NCBI GenBank assembly: GCA_016183935.1
Contig: JACPDR010000021.1
Span: forward strand, 1-64,000
Direction of reading: 5' to 3'
Source: Caulobacterales bacterium
GTDB lineage: Bacteria; Pseudomonadota; Alphaproteobacteria; Caulobacterales; Caulobacteraceae
DNA length: 64,000 bases
The translations under genes were made by a program, and so were the position numbers. Under the pieces are notes generated by a model. It worked only from the letters and a program-made list of their open reading frames with translations, made no database searches and had not been told where the DNA came from. Of this stretch, positions 1 through 9,015 are shown piece after piece. Every line of letters begins with the position of its first letter. Positions within the stretch are counted from its first letter, which is position 1.

Positions 1-1790
1 GTGCGCTGGCCGGTCGGGGTGTCGTCCAGATAGATCGGGCCGATCTCGAACAAGGCCGCGTCCGGATGGCCGCGGTCGGCGTTGCGGGCGGCCGCCTGGA
101 TCAGGTTGGGCAGGGCCGAGGGCCGCATGCAGTCCAGATCGGCGGCGATCGGATTCTCGACCATCAGCCGGTCGTCGCCGCCGCCGAACAGGGCTGCGGT
201 CGAGCGTTTGGTGAAGGACCAGGTGACCGCCTCGGCGTAGCCCATGGCCGCCAGCGCGCGGCGGGCGGTGCGCACGCGCGACTGGCGGGGATTCAGAACG
301 CCCTTCGACGGCGCGCCGAGGTCGGGCAGCGGCGTGGACGGCAGGGCGCCGTAGCCCTCGATCCGCGCCACCTCCTCGACCAGGTCTGCCGGGCCCTCGA
401 CATCGCGACGCCAGGACGGCGGGGTGACGGTCCACGAGGTCCCGCGCGTGACCTCGAAGCCGAGCCGGATCAGGATTTCGGCGATGCGGTCGTCGTCGAG
501 GGCGAGGCCGGTCAGCGAGCCCACCCGGGCGGGATCGAAGGCGAAGGCCGCCGGCGCCGCCGGGACCTGTCCGGCCACGACGATGTCGGACGGCTCGCCG
601 CCGCACAGGTCGAGGATCAGCTTCGTCGCCAGCTCGATTCCCGGAACCACGGAGGCCGGGTCGACGCCGCGGGCGAAGCGGTACTGGGCGTCGGAATTGA
701 TCGCCAGCGTCCGCCCGGTCTGGGCCGTGACCAGCGGGTCGAACCAGGCGCTCTCGAGGAAGACGTCGACGGTGTCGTCGGAACAGCCGGTGGACTCGCC
801 GCCCATGACGCCGCCGAGGCCGATGGGGCGCTCGCCCGCCGCGTCCGAGATGACGCACATCGACGGATCCACGGTGTAGGTTTTGCCGTCCAGGGCGATC
901 AGATGCTCGTGCTGGCCGCCGTCATGTTCGGGCGTGTCGGCGGCCACCTGGCCGCCGCGCACGACGATCTCAGTCCCGACCAGCTTGGCCGCGTCATAGA
1001 CGTGCAGCGGCCGGCAGCGATCGTAGGTCACGAGGTTGGTGACATCCACCAGCCGGTTGATGGGCCTGAGGCCGATGGCCGTCAGCCGATGCTGCAGCCA
1101 CTCCGGCGACGGGCCGTTGCGGACGCCGCGAATCAGCCGGCCGGCGAACACGGGGCACATCTCCGGCGCCTCGATCCGCACCGTGACCGGCGACGGGAAG
1201 GTCCCGGCCACCGGGGCGACGGACGGGGTGGTCAACTGGCCCAGGCTCGCCGCCGCAAGGTCGCGGGCGATGCCGGCGACGCCCAGCCAGTCGGGCCGGT
1301 TCGGGGTGACCTCGAAATCGATCACCGGCTCGGCCCCGAACACGCCCGCCGCCGGGGTTCCGACCGTCAGGTCGTCGGCCAGCTCGAGGATGCCGTCGCT
1401 CTCGTCGGCCAGCTCCAGTTCGGACGCCGAGCACAGCATGCCGTGCGAGACCACGCCGCGCACCGGCTTCTCGACCAGGGTCACGTCCAGTCCGGGCACA
1501 TAGGCGCCGATCGGCGCGTAGATGGTGGTCAGGCCGGCGCGGGCGTTGGGCGCGCCGCAGACGATCTCCTTGCGCCCGTCGACGGTATCGACCTGGCAGA
1601 CCTGCAGCCGGTCGGCGTTGGGGTGGCGTTCGGCCGAAACGATCCGCGCCACGGTGAACGGCGCCAGGGCGGCGACGGGGTCGTGGACGTCCTCGACCTC
1701 CAGCCCCGCCATGGTCATGGCCTCGGCCACGGCCGCCACGTCGGCGCTCGTGTCGAGGTGGTCCTTGAGCCAGGAAAGGGTGAATTTCAC
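1..1790 (-). CDS. pheT: Phenylalanine-tRNA ligase beta subunit (3' end outside window)
   Basis: Beta chain of the cytoplasmic alpha2-beta2 phenylalanyl-tRNA synthetase, which holds the tRNA-binding and editing modules. The frame starts at a GTG (1788-1790) giving [14 protein letters not shown], the usual PheT N-terminus, and runs off the left edge after about 596 codons, so roughly the last 200 residues of a normal ~800-residue PheT are missing. Near residue 520 it reads YAEAVTWSF, as expected around the B5 domain. The GTG overlaps the stop of the preceding small gene as GTGA, which suggests translational coupling in a pheS - small gene - small gene - pheT operon. The identification is firm; only the 3' end is unknown. 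Confidence 0.95.
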   Translation of the reverse strand, partial: MKFTLSWLKDHLDTSADVAAVAEAMTMAGLEVEDVHDPVAALAPFTVARIVSAERHPNADRLQVCQVDTVDGRKEIVCGAPNARAGLTTIYAPIGAYVPGLDVTLVEKPVRGVVSHGMLCSASELELADESDGILELADDLTVGTPAAGVFGAEPVIDFEVTPNRPDWLGVAGIARDLAAASLGQLTTPSVAPVAGTFPSPVTVRIEAPEMCPVFAGRLIRGVRNGPSPEWLQHRLTAIGLRPINRLVDVTNLVTYDRCRPLHVYDAAKLVGTEIVVRGGQVAADTPEHDGGQHEHLIALDGKTYTVDPSMCVISDAAGERPIGLGGVMGGESTGCSDDTVDVFLESAWFDPLVTAQTGRTLAINSDAQYRFARGVDPASVVPGIELATKLILDLCGGEPSDIVVAGQVPAAPAAFAFDPARVGSLTGLALDDDRIAEILIRLGFEVTRGTSWTVTPPSWRRDVEGPADLVEEVARIEGYGALPSTPLPDLGAPSKGVLNPRQSRVRTARRALAAMGYAEAVTWSFTKRSTAALFGGGDDRLMVENPIAADLDCMRPSALPNLIQAAARNADRGHPDAALFEIGPIYLDDTPTGQR

Positions 1791-2191
1791 GACGCCCCTC
1801 CCGGACCCGTTGCCACCCCGGCCATCATGTCGAGAACCGGCTGCGGTCCGGTGAAGCCGACGTTGAAGAACTCGCAGTTCTCGAAGGCGCAGTTGCGCAT
1901 GGGCATCGTCCCGAGCGCGCGCGATCCCATCGGCTGGAGCAGCAGGTTGCGGATGTCGCCGCCGCTGTCGCCGAAATTGGTGTCGTCGAAGGTGACGCCG
2001 GCCGAGACCAGCACGATCGCCGGCCCCTGCAGGCGGCAGCGGCGGAAGACCCGCCCCTCGATCAGGCCCGGTTGGGCGCCGCCGACGACGGCCGCGTAGA
2101 GCTCGAACAGGTTGATATCCAGGTCCTCGAAGACGGACGCCGTCAGGTCGGTCGCCACGCGCACGGGGCGGTTGATCGGGACGTAGGCCAT
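1787..2191 (-). CDS. Small beta-helix-like protein, second of a paralogous pair in the pheST operon
   Basis: A 134-residue protein of unknown function, starting [16 protein letters not shown]. The middle and C-terminal parts alternate short hydrophobic strands with turn residues ([44 protein letters not shown]). This resembles a degenerate pentapeptide or right-handed beta-helix fold with a coil about every 20 residues. It is clearly related to the gene just upstream: both share the pattern I-x-G-x-x-F-x-x-C-x-x-QGPA and end in a C-x-F-x-x-C/CRF-type strand followed by G-F/Y-TG. There is no signal peptide. Its ATG overlaps the upstream stop by one base (TGATG) and its stop overlaps the pheT GTG. 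The function is not recognised; the coupling suggests co-expression with the synthetase. Confidence 0.8.
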   Translation of the reverse strand: MAYVPINRPVRVATDLTASVFEDLDINLFELYAAVVGGAQPGLIEGRVFRRCRLQGPAIVLVSAGVTFDDTNFGDSGGDIRNLLLQPMGSRALGTMPMRNCAFENCEFFNVGFTGPQPVLDMMAGVATGPGGAS

Positions 2192-2583
2192 CAGCCGGCC
2201 TGTCCCGCCTGGGTCAGGCTGCGGCCCATGTCCTCGAGGAAGGCGGCCGAGCCGGTGTAGCCGATCTGCACGAAGCGGCAGCGCACGAAGCGGCACTCCT
2301 GCAGGCCGATGGCCCCGACCAGGCGCGGCCCCCGGGGCGCGAACAGCAGGGAGGCGGCGTCGGACGCGGCGCCCATGTTGCAGCCCTCGAACGTCGTGCC
2401 CGACAGCACCGCGATGACGGCCGGGCCCTGGATCACGCAGTCGGTGAAGGTCTTGCCCTTGATGACCGCTTCGCCGGAATTCATCGTGTGGACCGCCAGC
2501 AGCGGCAGCCACACGCCCTCTTTCTCGAAGGTGTCGCGCGCGACGATCTCGCGGCCGAAGGCTTCGGACATTACATCGGTCAT
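2191..2583 (-). CDS. Small beta-helix-like protein, first of a paralogous pair in the pheST operon
   Basis: A 130-residue protein of unknown function. The start chosen is the ATG at 2581-2583 ([19 protein letters not shown]), 11 bases after the pheS stop; a second ATG four codons in is possible. Visible coils include [30 protein letters not shown] and [18 protein letters not shown], with Cys and Phe at spaced inward-facing positions as in pentapeptide-like helices. It is homologous to the next gene, so the pair arose by tandem duplication. No catalytic motif, membrane segment or export signal is visible. A structural or binding role is a guess only. Confidence 0.8.
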   Translation of the reverse strand: MTDVMSEAFGREIVARDTFEKEGVWLPLLAVHTMNSGEAVIKGKTFTDCVIQGPAVIAVLSGTTFEGCNMGAASDAASLLFAPRGPRLVGAIGLQECRFVRCRFVQIGYTGSAAFLEDMGRSLTQAGQAG

Positions 2584-2594
2584 GACGGTCTCGT

Positions 2595-3671
2595 TCAGCT
2601 CAGTCCGCTGGCGGGATTGGGGGCGGCGAAGGCGGAGAAGCCGTAATGGGCCAGCCACCGGGTGTCGGCCTCGAACATGGGGCGAAGGTCGGGAATGCCG
2701 TATTTCAGCATGGCCAGGCGGTCGACGCCCATGCCGAAGGCGAAGCCCTGGTATTCGTCCGGGTCGATGCCGCAGTTCCTGAGCACGTTCGGATGGACCA
2801 TGCCGCAGCCGAGGATCTCCATCCAGCTGTCGCCCTGATTGAGCTTGAGCTCGCCGCCCGAGCGGTCGCAGCGGATGTCCATCTCGGCCGACGGCTCGGT
2901 GAACGGGAAGTGGTGCGGCCGGAAGCGGGCGTCGACGTCCTCGACCTCGAAGAAGCGCGCCACGAAGGTCTCCAGCGTCCACTTCAGGTGGCCCATGTGG
3001 ACGCCCTTGTCGATCACCAGCCCCTCGACCTGGTGGAACATCGGCGTGTGGGTGGCGTCGCTGTCCTTCCGGAAGGTCCGGCCCGGCGCGATGATCCGGA
3101 TTGGGGGCTTCTGGGTCATCATGGTGCGCACCTGCACGGGGCTGGTGTGGGTGCGCAGCACCTTGCGCTCGCCGGTCTCCGGGTCGGGCGTCAGGAAGAA
3201 GGTGTCGTGCATCTCCCGCGCCGGATGCTTGGGCGGGAAATTCAGGGCCGTGAAATTGTGGAAATCGTCCTCGATGTCCGGACCTTCGGCCACCGCGAAG
3301 CCCATGTCGGCGAACAGGGCGATCATCTCGTCCATCACCTGCATGGTCGGATGCACCCCGCCCTTGCGGCGCGGACGGGACGGCAGGGTCAGGTCGACGT
3401 GCTCGGCCTTGAGGCGGGCGTCGAGCTCGGCGGCCTCCAGCCCGGCCTTGCGGGCGGCGAGGGCGGACGAGACGCGGTCGCGCAGGCCGTTGATCATCGG
3501 CCCATGTTCGCGCCGCTCGTCCGGGCTCATCGCCCCCATGCCCTTGAGCAGGCCGGAGATCGAGCCCTGCTTGCCGAGGGCGGCCACGCGCAGGTCCTCG
3601 ACGGCCGCCGCGGTCTCCGCGGCGCCGATGGCGTTGATCAGGTCGAGTTCGAGCTGGGCGAGGTCGGTCAT
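2595..3671 (-). CDS. pheS: Phenylalanine-tRNA ligase alpha subunit
   Basis: Catalytic alpha chain of phenylalanyl-tRNA synthetase, a class II enzyme that charges tRNA-Phe with phenylalanine using ATP. The 358 residues begin [16 protein letters not shown] with the N-terminal coiled-coil arm. The catalytic core shows the motif-2 region around [18 protein letters not shown] (about residue 200), the phenylalanine-pocket strand [10 protein letters not shown] and motif 3 at [14 protein letters not shown] (about residue 315). Length is normal. It is the first gene of an operon with two small genes and pheT. About 75 bases separate it from the co-directional dodecin gene upstream. Confidence 0.97.
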   Translation of the reverse strand: MTDLAQLELDLINAIGAAETAAAVEDLRVAALGKQGSISGLLKGMGAMSPDERREHGPMINGLRDRVSSALAARKAGLEAAELDARLKAEHVDLTLPSRPRRKGGVHPTMQVMDEMIALFADMGFAVAEGPDIEDDFHNFTALNFPPKHPAREMHDTFFLTPDPETGERKVLRTHTSPVQVRTMMTQKPPIRIIAPGRTFRKDSDATHTPMFHQVEGLVIDKGVHMGHLKWTLETFVARFFEVEDVDARFRPHHFPFTEPSAEMDIRCDRSGGELKLNQGDSWMEILGCGMVHPNVLRNCGIDPDEYQGFAFGMGVDRLAMLKYGIPDLRPMFEADTRWLAHYGFSAFAAPNPASGLS

Positions 3672-3745
3672 GCTGGGCCTCGTCTAGCCGGACGAAGGGC
3701 GTTCGTCACCCCGCCGCCGTGCTGAACCGCCCTCGCCGGCCCGGA

Positions 3746-3949
3746 TCAGTCCTCGAGGACGAAGGTGAGCTTCATATTGACCCGGTATTCGGCGACCTCG
3801 CCGTTGCGGACCACGACCTTCTGCTCCTGGATCCAGGCGCCCTCGACGTTGTTCAGGGTCTTGTTGGCCCGGGCGATGCCCTGCTTCAGGGCGTCCTCGA
3901 AGCTGATGGTGGACGAGGCGGTGACTTCGGTGACTTTGGCGATGGACAT
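3746..3949 (-). CDS. Dodecin (flavin-binding small protein)
   Basis: A 67-residue protein matching the dodecin family: MSIAKVTEVTASSTISFEDA at the start, then GAWIQEQKVVVRNGEVAEYR and VNMKLTFVLED at the end. Dodecins form hollow dodecamers that bind flavins and protect or buffer them. The Trp in the GAWIQEQ stretch is the residue expected to stack on the isoalloxazine ring. The start at 3949 is preferred over an in-frame upstream one because GGGGAG precedes it and it gives the family length. The gene stands alone between pheS and the rplT terminator. Confidence 0.9.
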   Translation of the reverse strand: MSIAKVTEVTASSTISFEDALKQGIARANKTLNNVEGAWIQEQKVVVRNGEVAEYRVNMKLTFVLED

Positions 3950-4029
3950 GAGGGCTCCCCCTGTACGGTGAACGCGCCGCCGCTGCGGCAACGCTTGTCC
4001 AACGCCGGGGAACGGCGAGGGTTGCCCCG

Positions 4030-4070
4030 AAACGAAAACGCCCGCCCCGGACGGACCGGAGCGGGCGTTT
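4030..4070 (-). terminator. Rho-independent terminator of rpmI-rplT
   Basis: Inverted repeat 4036-4050 / 4056-4070, 15 bases per arm with one mismatch and a 5-base loop. Read on the minus strand it lies about 25 bases after the rplT stop and is followed by TTTTCGTTT. This is a convincing intrinsic terminator. Confidence 0.85.
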
Positions 4071-4094
4071 CGAAATCGATCGTCGTCAGACGGT

Positions 4095-4454
4095 TCAGGC
4101 GGCCTTCAGCGCGTCCCGGACCTTGTCGGCAATGGCCTTGAAGGCGCCCTCGTCGGCGGCCATCGCGGCCAGGACCTTGCGGTCCAGCTCGATGCCGGCT
4201 TCGCCCAGGCCGTGGATGAACTGCGAGTAGGTGAAGCCTTCCAGACGGGCGGCGGCGTTGATGCGCTGGATCCACAGGGCGCGGAAGTTGCGCTTCTTGG
4301 TGCGGCGGTCGCGGTAGGCGTACTGCCCGGCGCGGTCGACCGCGGCCTTGGCGGTGCGGATGGTGTTCTTGCGGCGGCCGTAGAAGCCTTTCGCCTGCTT
4401 GAGAACCTTCTTGTGCTTGGCGTGGGACGTTACGCCCCGTTTGACGCGAGCCAT
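4095..4454 (-). CDS. rplT: 50S ribosomal protein L20
   Basis: Ribosomal protein L20, needed early in assembly of the large subunit. The 119 residues start [20 protein letters not shown] and contain the characteristic [20 protein letters not shown] and [20 protein letters not shown] stretches. The length is normal. It is the second gene after rpmI, 54 bases downstream, and is followed by a strong hairpin terminator. In several bacteria L20 represses its own operon by binding the leader; the structured region upstream of rpmI is compatible with that but does not prove it. Confidence 0.98.
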   Translation of the reverse strand: MARVKRGVTSHAKHKKVLKQAKGFYGRRKNTIRTAKAAVDRAGQYAYRDRRTKKRNFRALWIQRINAAARLEGFTYSQFIHGLGEAGIELDRKVLAAMAADEGAFKAIADKVRDALKAA

Positions 4455-4508
4455 GTCGCTATCCTTTCAAATTCAGTGTGGAGATCAGGTCAGGTCTGCG
4501 CGCGCCGA

Positions 4509-4706
4509 TCAGGCGTACGGCATGTAGGACTTGATCTTCTTGGCGTCGGCGTCGGCCATGACCGAGGTGCCGCGGTTCTGGCGGATGTATTTGCTGTTGT
4601 GGCTGATCAAGCGGTGCCGCTTGCCCGCCACGCCGGCCTTCACCTTGCCAGTCGCCGTGAATTTGAAGCGCTTCTTGGCGCCCGACTTCGTCTTAAGTTT
4701 CGGCAT
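4509..4706 (-). CDS. rpmI: 50S ribosomal protein L35
   Basis: Ribosomal protein L35, 65 residues, starting [20 protein letters not shown] and ending IKSYMPYA. The ATG at 4704-4706 is chosen because nearly all L35 proteins start MPKLKTK; an in-frame GTG two codons upstream is less likely. A GAGAG stretch precedes the start. It is followed by rplT. infC, which often heads this operon, is about 3.7 kb away here. Confidence 0.97.
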   Translation of the reverse strand: MPKLKTKSGAKKRFKFTATGKVKAGVAGKRHRLISHNSKYIRQNRGTSVMADADAKKIKSYMPYA

Positions 4707-4712
4707 TTTCAC

Positions 4713-4812
4713 TCTCTTTTGAGCGGGCTGCCGCCGTTTGGACTACTTGAGCCCTCGAGGTGGTAGACCCTGATTAGGAACCGCCCAGGCATGCCTGTTC
4801 GCCCGGCGGTTC
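4713..4812 (-). promoter_or_regulatory. Structured 5' leader of rpmI-rplT
   Basis: The roughly 100 bases upstream of rpmI can fold extensively. An outer stem pairs 4778-4785 with 4805-4812 (GAACCGCC/GGCGGTTC) and encloses the palindrome AGGCATGCCT (4787-4796). Closer to the gene, 4741-4768 holds an imperfect hairpin around CCTCGAGG with CTAC/GTAG flanks. This could be the outer leader of an L20-type autoregulatory site; the mechanism is inference. Confidence 0.4.
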
Positions 4813-4890
4813 GGTACGCGAAGGCGCGGCTTCTAGTCGAAGCGGGCCGGAATGGCAAGCCGGATCAGCATTTCCGGCCCGCCGGATTCC

Positions 4891-6831
4891 CTAGCGCGGC
4901 GGGTTGTGCTCCTCGAGGAACCGGATCGTCTCGGTCAGCATCTGCCGGCGGGTGGCCGGGAAGCTCATGTGGTGGTCCTCGCCGTCCAGGGCGACCAGCT
5001 GCACGTCCTTGCCGGCCCGGCGCATGGCCTCTTCCATGATCTTGCTCTGCTCGAACGGCACCACGGTGTCCTCGCGCCCATGGATCAGCAGCACCGGCCC
5101 CTCGATCCGGGCTGCCAGCTGGGCCGGCGAGCGCTCGGCCAGCGTCGGATCGTCGTCGCTGGTCACGCCCATGAACCGCTGCCAGTAGCGCAGGCCATCG
5201 TTGAACCGCGCCCGGCCGCCCTGCCGACGCTCGGTCGCCAGGAAGGCCGTCAGGTCCGAAACGCCCGACACCGCCACGGCGCAGCGATAGACGCCCTGGT
5301 CGAGGGTCATGCCGGCCAGGGCCGCGTAGCCGCCGTAGCTGGAGCCGACGATGCACACCCTGGCCGGGTCCACGACGCCGGCGTCGGCCAGGTATTTGAC
5401 CCCGTCGGACAGATCGCTCTGCATCTTGCGGCCCCACTCGCCGTAGCCCGCCTCCATCAGCTCGACGCCGAAGCCCTCGGACCCCCGGAACTGGGGCTGG
5501 AAGACGGCGTAGCCTCGCGAGGCCAGCGCCTGGGGCTTGTAGTCGAAGCCGGTGTAGTCCCGGGCGGCCGGCCCGCCGTGCGGCAGCACGACCAGCGGGA
5601 GATTGCGCGCCTCCCGGCCGTTCGGCGTGGTCAGGTAGCCGATCAGCTCCCGTCCGTCGCCGGCCGTGTAGCGGACCACGCTGACCTGGGACACGTCCGT
5701 CGGCGCCAGGCCCGGATACTCCCGGCCGATCAGGTTCACGCTCTGCTGGTTGGCGTCGAACAGATAGCTCGCGCCCGGTTCGCCCGCGCCCTCGGCCCGG
5801 AACACCAGGACGCTCAGATCGTCGTTGGCGTCGGTCAGGTACAGCTGACGGCCGGCCAGCCCCAGCTCCAGCTTGTTCCAGTTCGCCTGCAGGCCTTCGT
5901 CGAACAGGGTGTAGGACTGCGTCAGGCCCTGCCGGCTCAGCCCGACGAGGTATCCCAGGCCGTTCCTGACCGCGCCCCGAAGGCTGTTGTTGTCGTGCTG
6001 CATGACCTCCGAGCCGTCAGCCAGGCGGATTTCGGCCAGCACCGGCCCCTCGTCCTCGCGGTCCTCGCTGACCAGGACGGTGTCGTAGCTTTGTCCAAAG
6101 CCCATCATGCCCGGCGGATCGAGCAGCGAGCGGCGGCTCATGATCTCGCTCCAGTTGCCGCCGCTCGAGGCCAGCAGACGCCACACGCCGGTTTCCGTAT
6201 CGTAGGTGGTGCGCGCCACGACCTCGCCGTCGGGCCGCACCAGATAGGCGTTGGTGTCCTCGGCGCCGGTCTGGTGCAGGCGGCCGCGGCCGTCGTCGAG
6301 ATCCACCCGGTAGACGTCGTAGGTGTAGGCGTTGTTCTCGACGGTATAGGTCCGCAGGTACATCACCGGACGGCCGCGGTAGGTCCCGACCGTGGCCGGT
6401 CCGAAATTGGCGGTCAGGATGGCCTTGTCGGCGCTGCGCAGGGCCCGGGCGACCCGATGGTTGCGGACATTGACGATGTCGAGCTGCTCATAGAGCCCCG
6501 CCGAGGTGGTGTAGGGCAGCTTGTCGTTGACCGTGCTCGAGATCACCACGTGATCCGGCGAGGCCCAGAACAGGCTCCGGGCCGCCCGGTCGCTGACATC
6601 GACGGTGACCAGGACCTCGCCGGCCCGGTTCATGGCGACGACCGCGTCCCCGTCGGGGCTGCGCTGGATGTAGGCGAGGGCCGAGCCGTCCGGCGAGACG
6701 GAAACCCCGTCGATCGCCGGCAGGGCCGCATAGGCCTCGATCGGGGCCGGCTGGGCGACGGCGACGGTCGCGCCAATCACCGTCGAGGCCATGGCGGCGG
6801 CCACGGCGATACAGAAGTTTCGAACTGACAT
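4891..6831 (-). CDS. Exported S9 family prolyl oligopeptidase-like peptidase
   Basis: A 646-residue serine peptidase of the S9 (acylaminoacyl/prolyl oligopeptidase) family. The start at 6831 gives a signal peptide (MSVRNFCIAVAAAMAS... ending AVAQ), so the protein is predicted periplasmic; an ATG ten codons upstream is an alternative. Residues ~35-390 form the beta-propeller-type N-domain, followed by an alpha/beta hydrolase domain. The nucleophile is Ser in GSSYGGYAAL (about residue 498), the acid Asp in HGREDTVVP (about 588) and the base His in DGEDHHMS (about 620). The triad is complete, so it is probably active on short peptides. Confidence 0.9.
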   Translation of the reverse strand: MSVRNFCIAVAAAMASTVIGATVAVAQPAPIEAYAALPAIDGVSVSPDGSALAYIQRSPDGDAVVAMNRAGEVLVTVDVSDRAARSLFWASPDHVVISSTVNDKLPYTTSAGLYEQLDIVNVRNHRVARALRSADKAILTANFGPATVGTYRGRPVMYLRTYTVENNAYTYDVYRVDLDDGRGRLHQTGAEDTNAYLVRPDGEVVARTTYDTETGVWRLLASSGGNWSEIMSRRSLLDPPGMMGFGQSYDTVLVSEDREDEGPVLAEIRLADGSEVMQHDNNSLRGAVRNGLGYLVGLSRQGLTQSYTLFDEGLQANWNKLELGLAGRQLYLTDANDDLSVLVFRAEGAGEPGASYLFDANQQSVNLIGREYPGLAPTDVSQVSVVRYTAGDGRELIGYLTTPNGREARNLPLVVLPHGGPAARDYTGFDYKPQALASRGYAVFQPQFRGSEGFGVELMEAGYGEWGRKMQSDLSDGVKYLADAGVVDPARVCIVGSSYGGYAALAGMTLDQGVYRCAVAVSGVSDLTAFLATERRQGGRARFNDGLRYWQRFMGVTSDDDPTLAERSPAQLAARIEGPVLLIHGREDTVVPFEQSKIMEEAMRRAGKDVQLVALDGEDHHMSFPATRRQMLTETIRFLEEHNPPR

Positions 6832-6907
6832 CTGGGGGCCCCCGCCTGATTTAAGGCGCAACCCTAGAGCGTCCGGACACCCGAGCCAAGCGCGGGAAGC
6901 GCGGCCG

Positions 6908-8164
6908 CTATTCCGCCGCTTGCGCAGCCGGCGCCGGTTCCCTTCGCCGGTAGGCCCGCCCGGCGTTGATCGCCATCACCGCCGCCGGAATGGTCAAGGC
7001 CGCGCCGATCAGGAACGGCCAGTCGTGGCCGACCCCCGAGAAGATCGCCCCCGCCGCCATCGGACCGAAGATGCGCGCGCTCGAGCTGGCGGCCATGTTC
7101 AGGCCCAGCATGGCCCCCTGCCTGTCCGGATCGACCGAGCGCGAGATCAGGGCCGAGATGTTGGGCATGGTGACCGCCATGCCGAAGGCCCCGAAGGCCA
7201 TGATCACCGGCACCAGCAGATCGGCGTGCGGCAGCAGCCGGCTGGCCAGGACCTGGCCGACCAGCCCCGCCCCGAAGATCAGGCAGCCGACCGCCAGCAC
7301 CCGCGCCTCGCCGAAGCGCCGGGCCAGACGCCCGGCCAGGAAGCCCTGGCAGAGAGTCGACACCACGCCCACAGCCATGAAGCTGAGGCCGACCTCGCGC
7401 GCGCCCCAGCCGTAGCGGGCCTCGGTCCAGAAGCCGAAGGTCGATTCCATGCCGGAGAAGCCGGCCATGTAGATCAGGGTCACCAGCAGCACCCGCGACA
7501 CCACGGGATTGGCGACGGCGTCATGCACCCCGCTCAGGAACGGGGGCCGCGGCGCGGCCGGATCGGCCCTGGCGCGGCTCTCCTTCAGCAGGGCGACGAT
7601 GCCGACGGCGGCGAGGAGGCACAGGCCCGCCGCGACGAAGATCGGCAGCTGATAGCCCAGCGTCCCGAGGTCGGGTCGCGTCAGCAGGCCGCCCAGGCCG
7701 GGGCCGACGATGAACCCCAGGCCGAAGGCGGCGCCGATCAGGCCCATCCGGCCCGCCCGTTGCGCCGGCGGCGTCACGTCGGCGACATAGCCCTGCACCG
7801 TCGAGATGTTGCCCGCCCCCAGCCCGGTGAACAGGCGCACGGCGATGGCCAGCCAGATGTTCGGCGCGAAGGCCAGGGCCAGGTAGCCGGCGGCGTTGGC
7901 CAGGATGGTGATCAGGAGCACCGGCTTGCGCCCGATCCGGTCCGACAATCGGCCCCAGAACGGCTCGCCGACGAACTGGCCCAGCGAATAGGCCGAGAAC
8001 ATCAGCGCCACCTGCCACGGCGGCGCGTCCAGGGTCTGGCCGTAGAACGGCAGCAGCGGCACGACGATGCCAAACCCGACCAGGTTGATGAACACCACCC
8101 CGAACAACACGGCCAGCGCCGGCGCCTGGGGTCTCGAAGGGTGGGGCGCGGGCGAGGTGGACAT
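6908..8164 (-). CDS. MFS transporter, TetA/drug:H+ antiporter-like
   Basis: A major facilitator superfamily inner-membrane exporter of 418 residues with about 12 hydrophobic segments. After a short Pro/Ser-rich N-terminus (MSTSPAPHPSRPQ), TM1 reads VLFGVVFINLVGFGIVVPLL. The loop 2-3 signature appears as GRLSDRIGRKPVLL, and FTGLGAGN and PGLGGLL lie in the following helices, as in the TetA-like group. The start at 8164 is preferred because the 21 further upstream codons add no membrane or signal feature. The substrate cannot be read from sequence; no regulator is adjacent. Confidence 0.85.
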   Translation of the reverse strand: MSTSPAPHPSRPQAPALAVLFGVVFINLVGFGIVVPLLPFYGQTLDAPPWQVALMFSAYSLGQFVGEPFWGRLSDRIGRKPVLLITILANAAGYLALAFAPNIWLAIAVRLFTGLGAGNISTVQGYVADVTPPAQRAGRMGLIGAAFGLGFIVGPGLGGLLTRPDLGTLGYQLPIFVAAGLCLLAAVGIVALLKESRARADPAAPRPPFLSGVHDAVANPVVSRVLLVTLIYMAGFSGMESTFGFWTEARYGWGAREVGLSFMAVGVVSTLCQGFLAGRLARRFGEARVLAVGCLIFGAGLVGQVLASRLLPHADLLVPVIMAFGAFGMAVTMPNISALISRSVDPDRQGAMLGLNMAASSSARIFGPMAAGAIFSGVGHDWPFLIGAALTIPAAVMAINAGRAYRRREPAPAAQAAE

Positions 8165-8221
8165 GGCCGCAGGCTTAGCGGAGTCCGGTTCGCCGCGGAA
8201 CGGGCGTGTCCCGAAAAGGTC

Positions 8222-8302
8222 CGTCATCCCGAAAGCTGCGCCGGCCGGGAGCGCGACGGCTCCTTTCGGCCTGCTTCGTCCCGCCTCTCCGCCGGGATGA
8301 CG
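8222..8302. repeat. REP-like imperfect palindrome with CGTCATCCCG arms
   Basis: Arms 8222-8231 and 8293-8302 are perfect inverted copies (CGTCATCCCG/CGGGATGACG). A nested pair CCGAAAG/CTTTCGG lies at 8229-8235 and 8263-8269. The element sits between the infC terminator and the MFS gene. It shares its arm sequence with the elements at 18671-18912 and 46472-46606. Confidence 0.6.
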
Positions 8303-8307
8303 ACAAA

Positions 8308-8344
8308 CGAAAACGCCCCGGCCGTCTCCGACCGGGGCGTTCTC
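8308..8344 (-). terminator. Rho-independent terminator of infC
   Basis: Inverted repeat AACGCCCCGG (8312-8321) / CCGGGGCGTT (8332-8341) lies about 25 bases after the infC stop in the minus direction and is followed by TTTTCGTTTG. The same CGTTTT-type ending is seen in the rplT terminator. Confidence 0.8.
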
Positions 8345-8366
8345 AATCTCACATCGAGCCCGAAAC

Positions 8367-8900
8367 CTACTTCGGGGCCAGGATCATGATCATCTGGCGG
8401 CCTTCCATGCGCGGGGCGTATTCGACCTTGGCGATTTCGTCGAAGTCGGCCTGCACCTTGTTGAGCAGCTTCATGCCCAGTTCCGGGTGGGCCATCTCGC
8501 GGCCGCGGAAGCGCAGGGTCACCTTGACCTTGTCGCCTTCCTCGAAGAACCGGTGCATGGCCCGCGACTTCACCTCGTAGTCGTGGGTGTCGATATTGGG
8601 CCGGAGCTTGATTTCCTTCAGCTCGACGACCTTCTGGCGCTTGCGGGCCTCGGCCTTCTTCTTCTGCTCCTGGAAACGGAATTTGCCGTAGTCGAGGATC
8701 TTGGCCACCGGCGGTTCGGAGGTGGAGACGATCTGAACCAGGTCCATGCCGGCCTCTTCGGCGGCTTCCAGCGCGGCGGAAGTGGGCATGACGCCCTGCT
8801 TTTCGCCGTTCTGATCAATGAGCAGAACGCGCGGCGCGCGGATATCTTGGTTCATGGGCGGCCCGTCCTTGACGGGCGGCTGGTTCATAGGACGGCGAAT
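8367..8900 (-). CDS. infC: Translation initiation factor IF-3 with probable AUU start
   Basis: IF-3 binds the 30S subunit, prevents premature joining and proofreads the start codon. The protein has the N-domain ([17 protein letters not shown]), the linker ([18 protein letters not shown]) and the C-domain ([24 protein letters not shown]), ending ILAPK. I place the start at an ATT codon (8898-8900), giving [14 protein letters not shown] (177 residues), because alphaproteobacterial IF-3 usually begins MRRP and because AAAGGA lies ten bases upstream. The first ATG (8886-8888) has no ribosome binding site. An AUU start is the classic device by which IF-3 represses its own translation. Confidence 0.95.
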   Translation of the reverse strand: MRRPMNQPPVKDGPPMNQDIRAPRVLLIDQNGEKQGVMPTSAALEAAEEAGMDLVQIVSTSEPPVAKILDYGKFRFQEQKKKAEARKRQKVVELKEIKLRPNIDTHDYEVKSRAMHRFFEEGDKVKVTLRFRGREMAHPELGMKLLNKVQADFDEIAKVEYAPRMEGRQMIMILAPK

Positions 8901-8986
8901 GGGCGTCGTTTCCTTTAAGTGGACGAAGAGGCGGACCTGACGGGACGGAGCGCGCGACAGATCGCGGCGTTCCCCTCAAGCGGCCC

Positions 8987-9015
8987 TATATGACCGCGAA
9001 CGCCCGTCTCTTCAA
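8987..9015 (-). promoter_or_regulatory. infC: Candidate infC promoter
   Basis: On the minus strand TTGAAG (9015-9010), a 17-base spacer and CATATA (8992-8987) form a reasonable sigma-70-type promoter about 85 bases upstream of the ATT start. It overlaps the 3' end of the preceding glycosyltransferase gene. It is read by eye only. Confidence 0.4.

Noticed and set aside
4852..6828. Long open frames opposite the S9 peptidase, pheT, glmS, typA, pgm and ptsP
   Set aside because: In DNA this GC-rich, the strand opposite a real gene stays open by codon bias. Their predicted proteins are His/Arg/Gly-rich and match no family.
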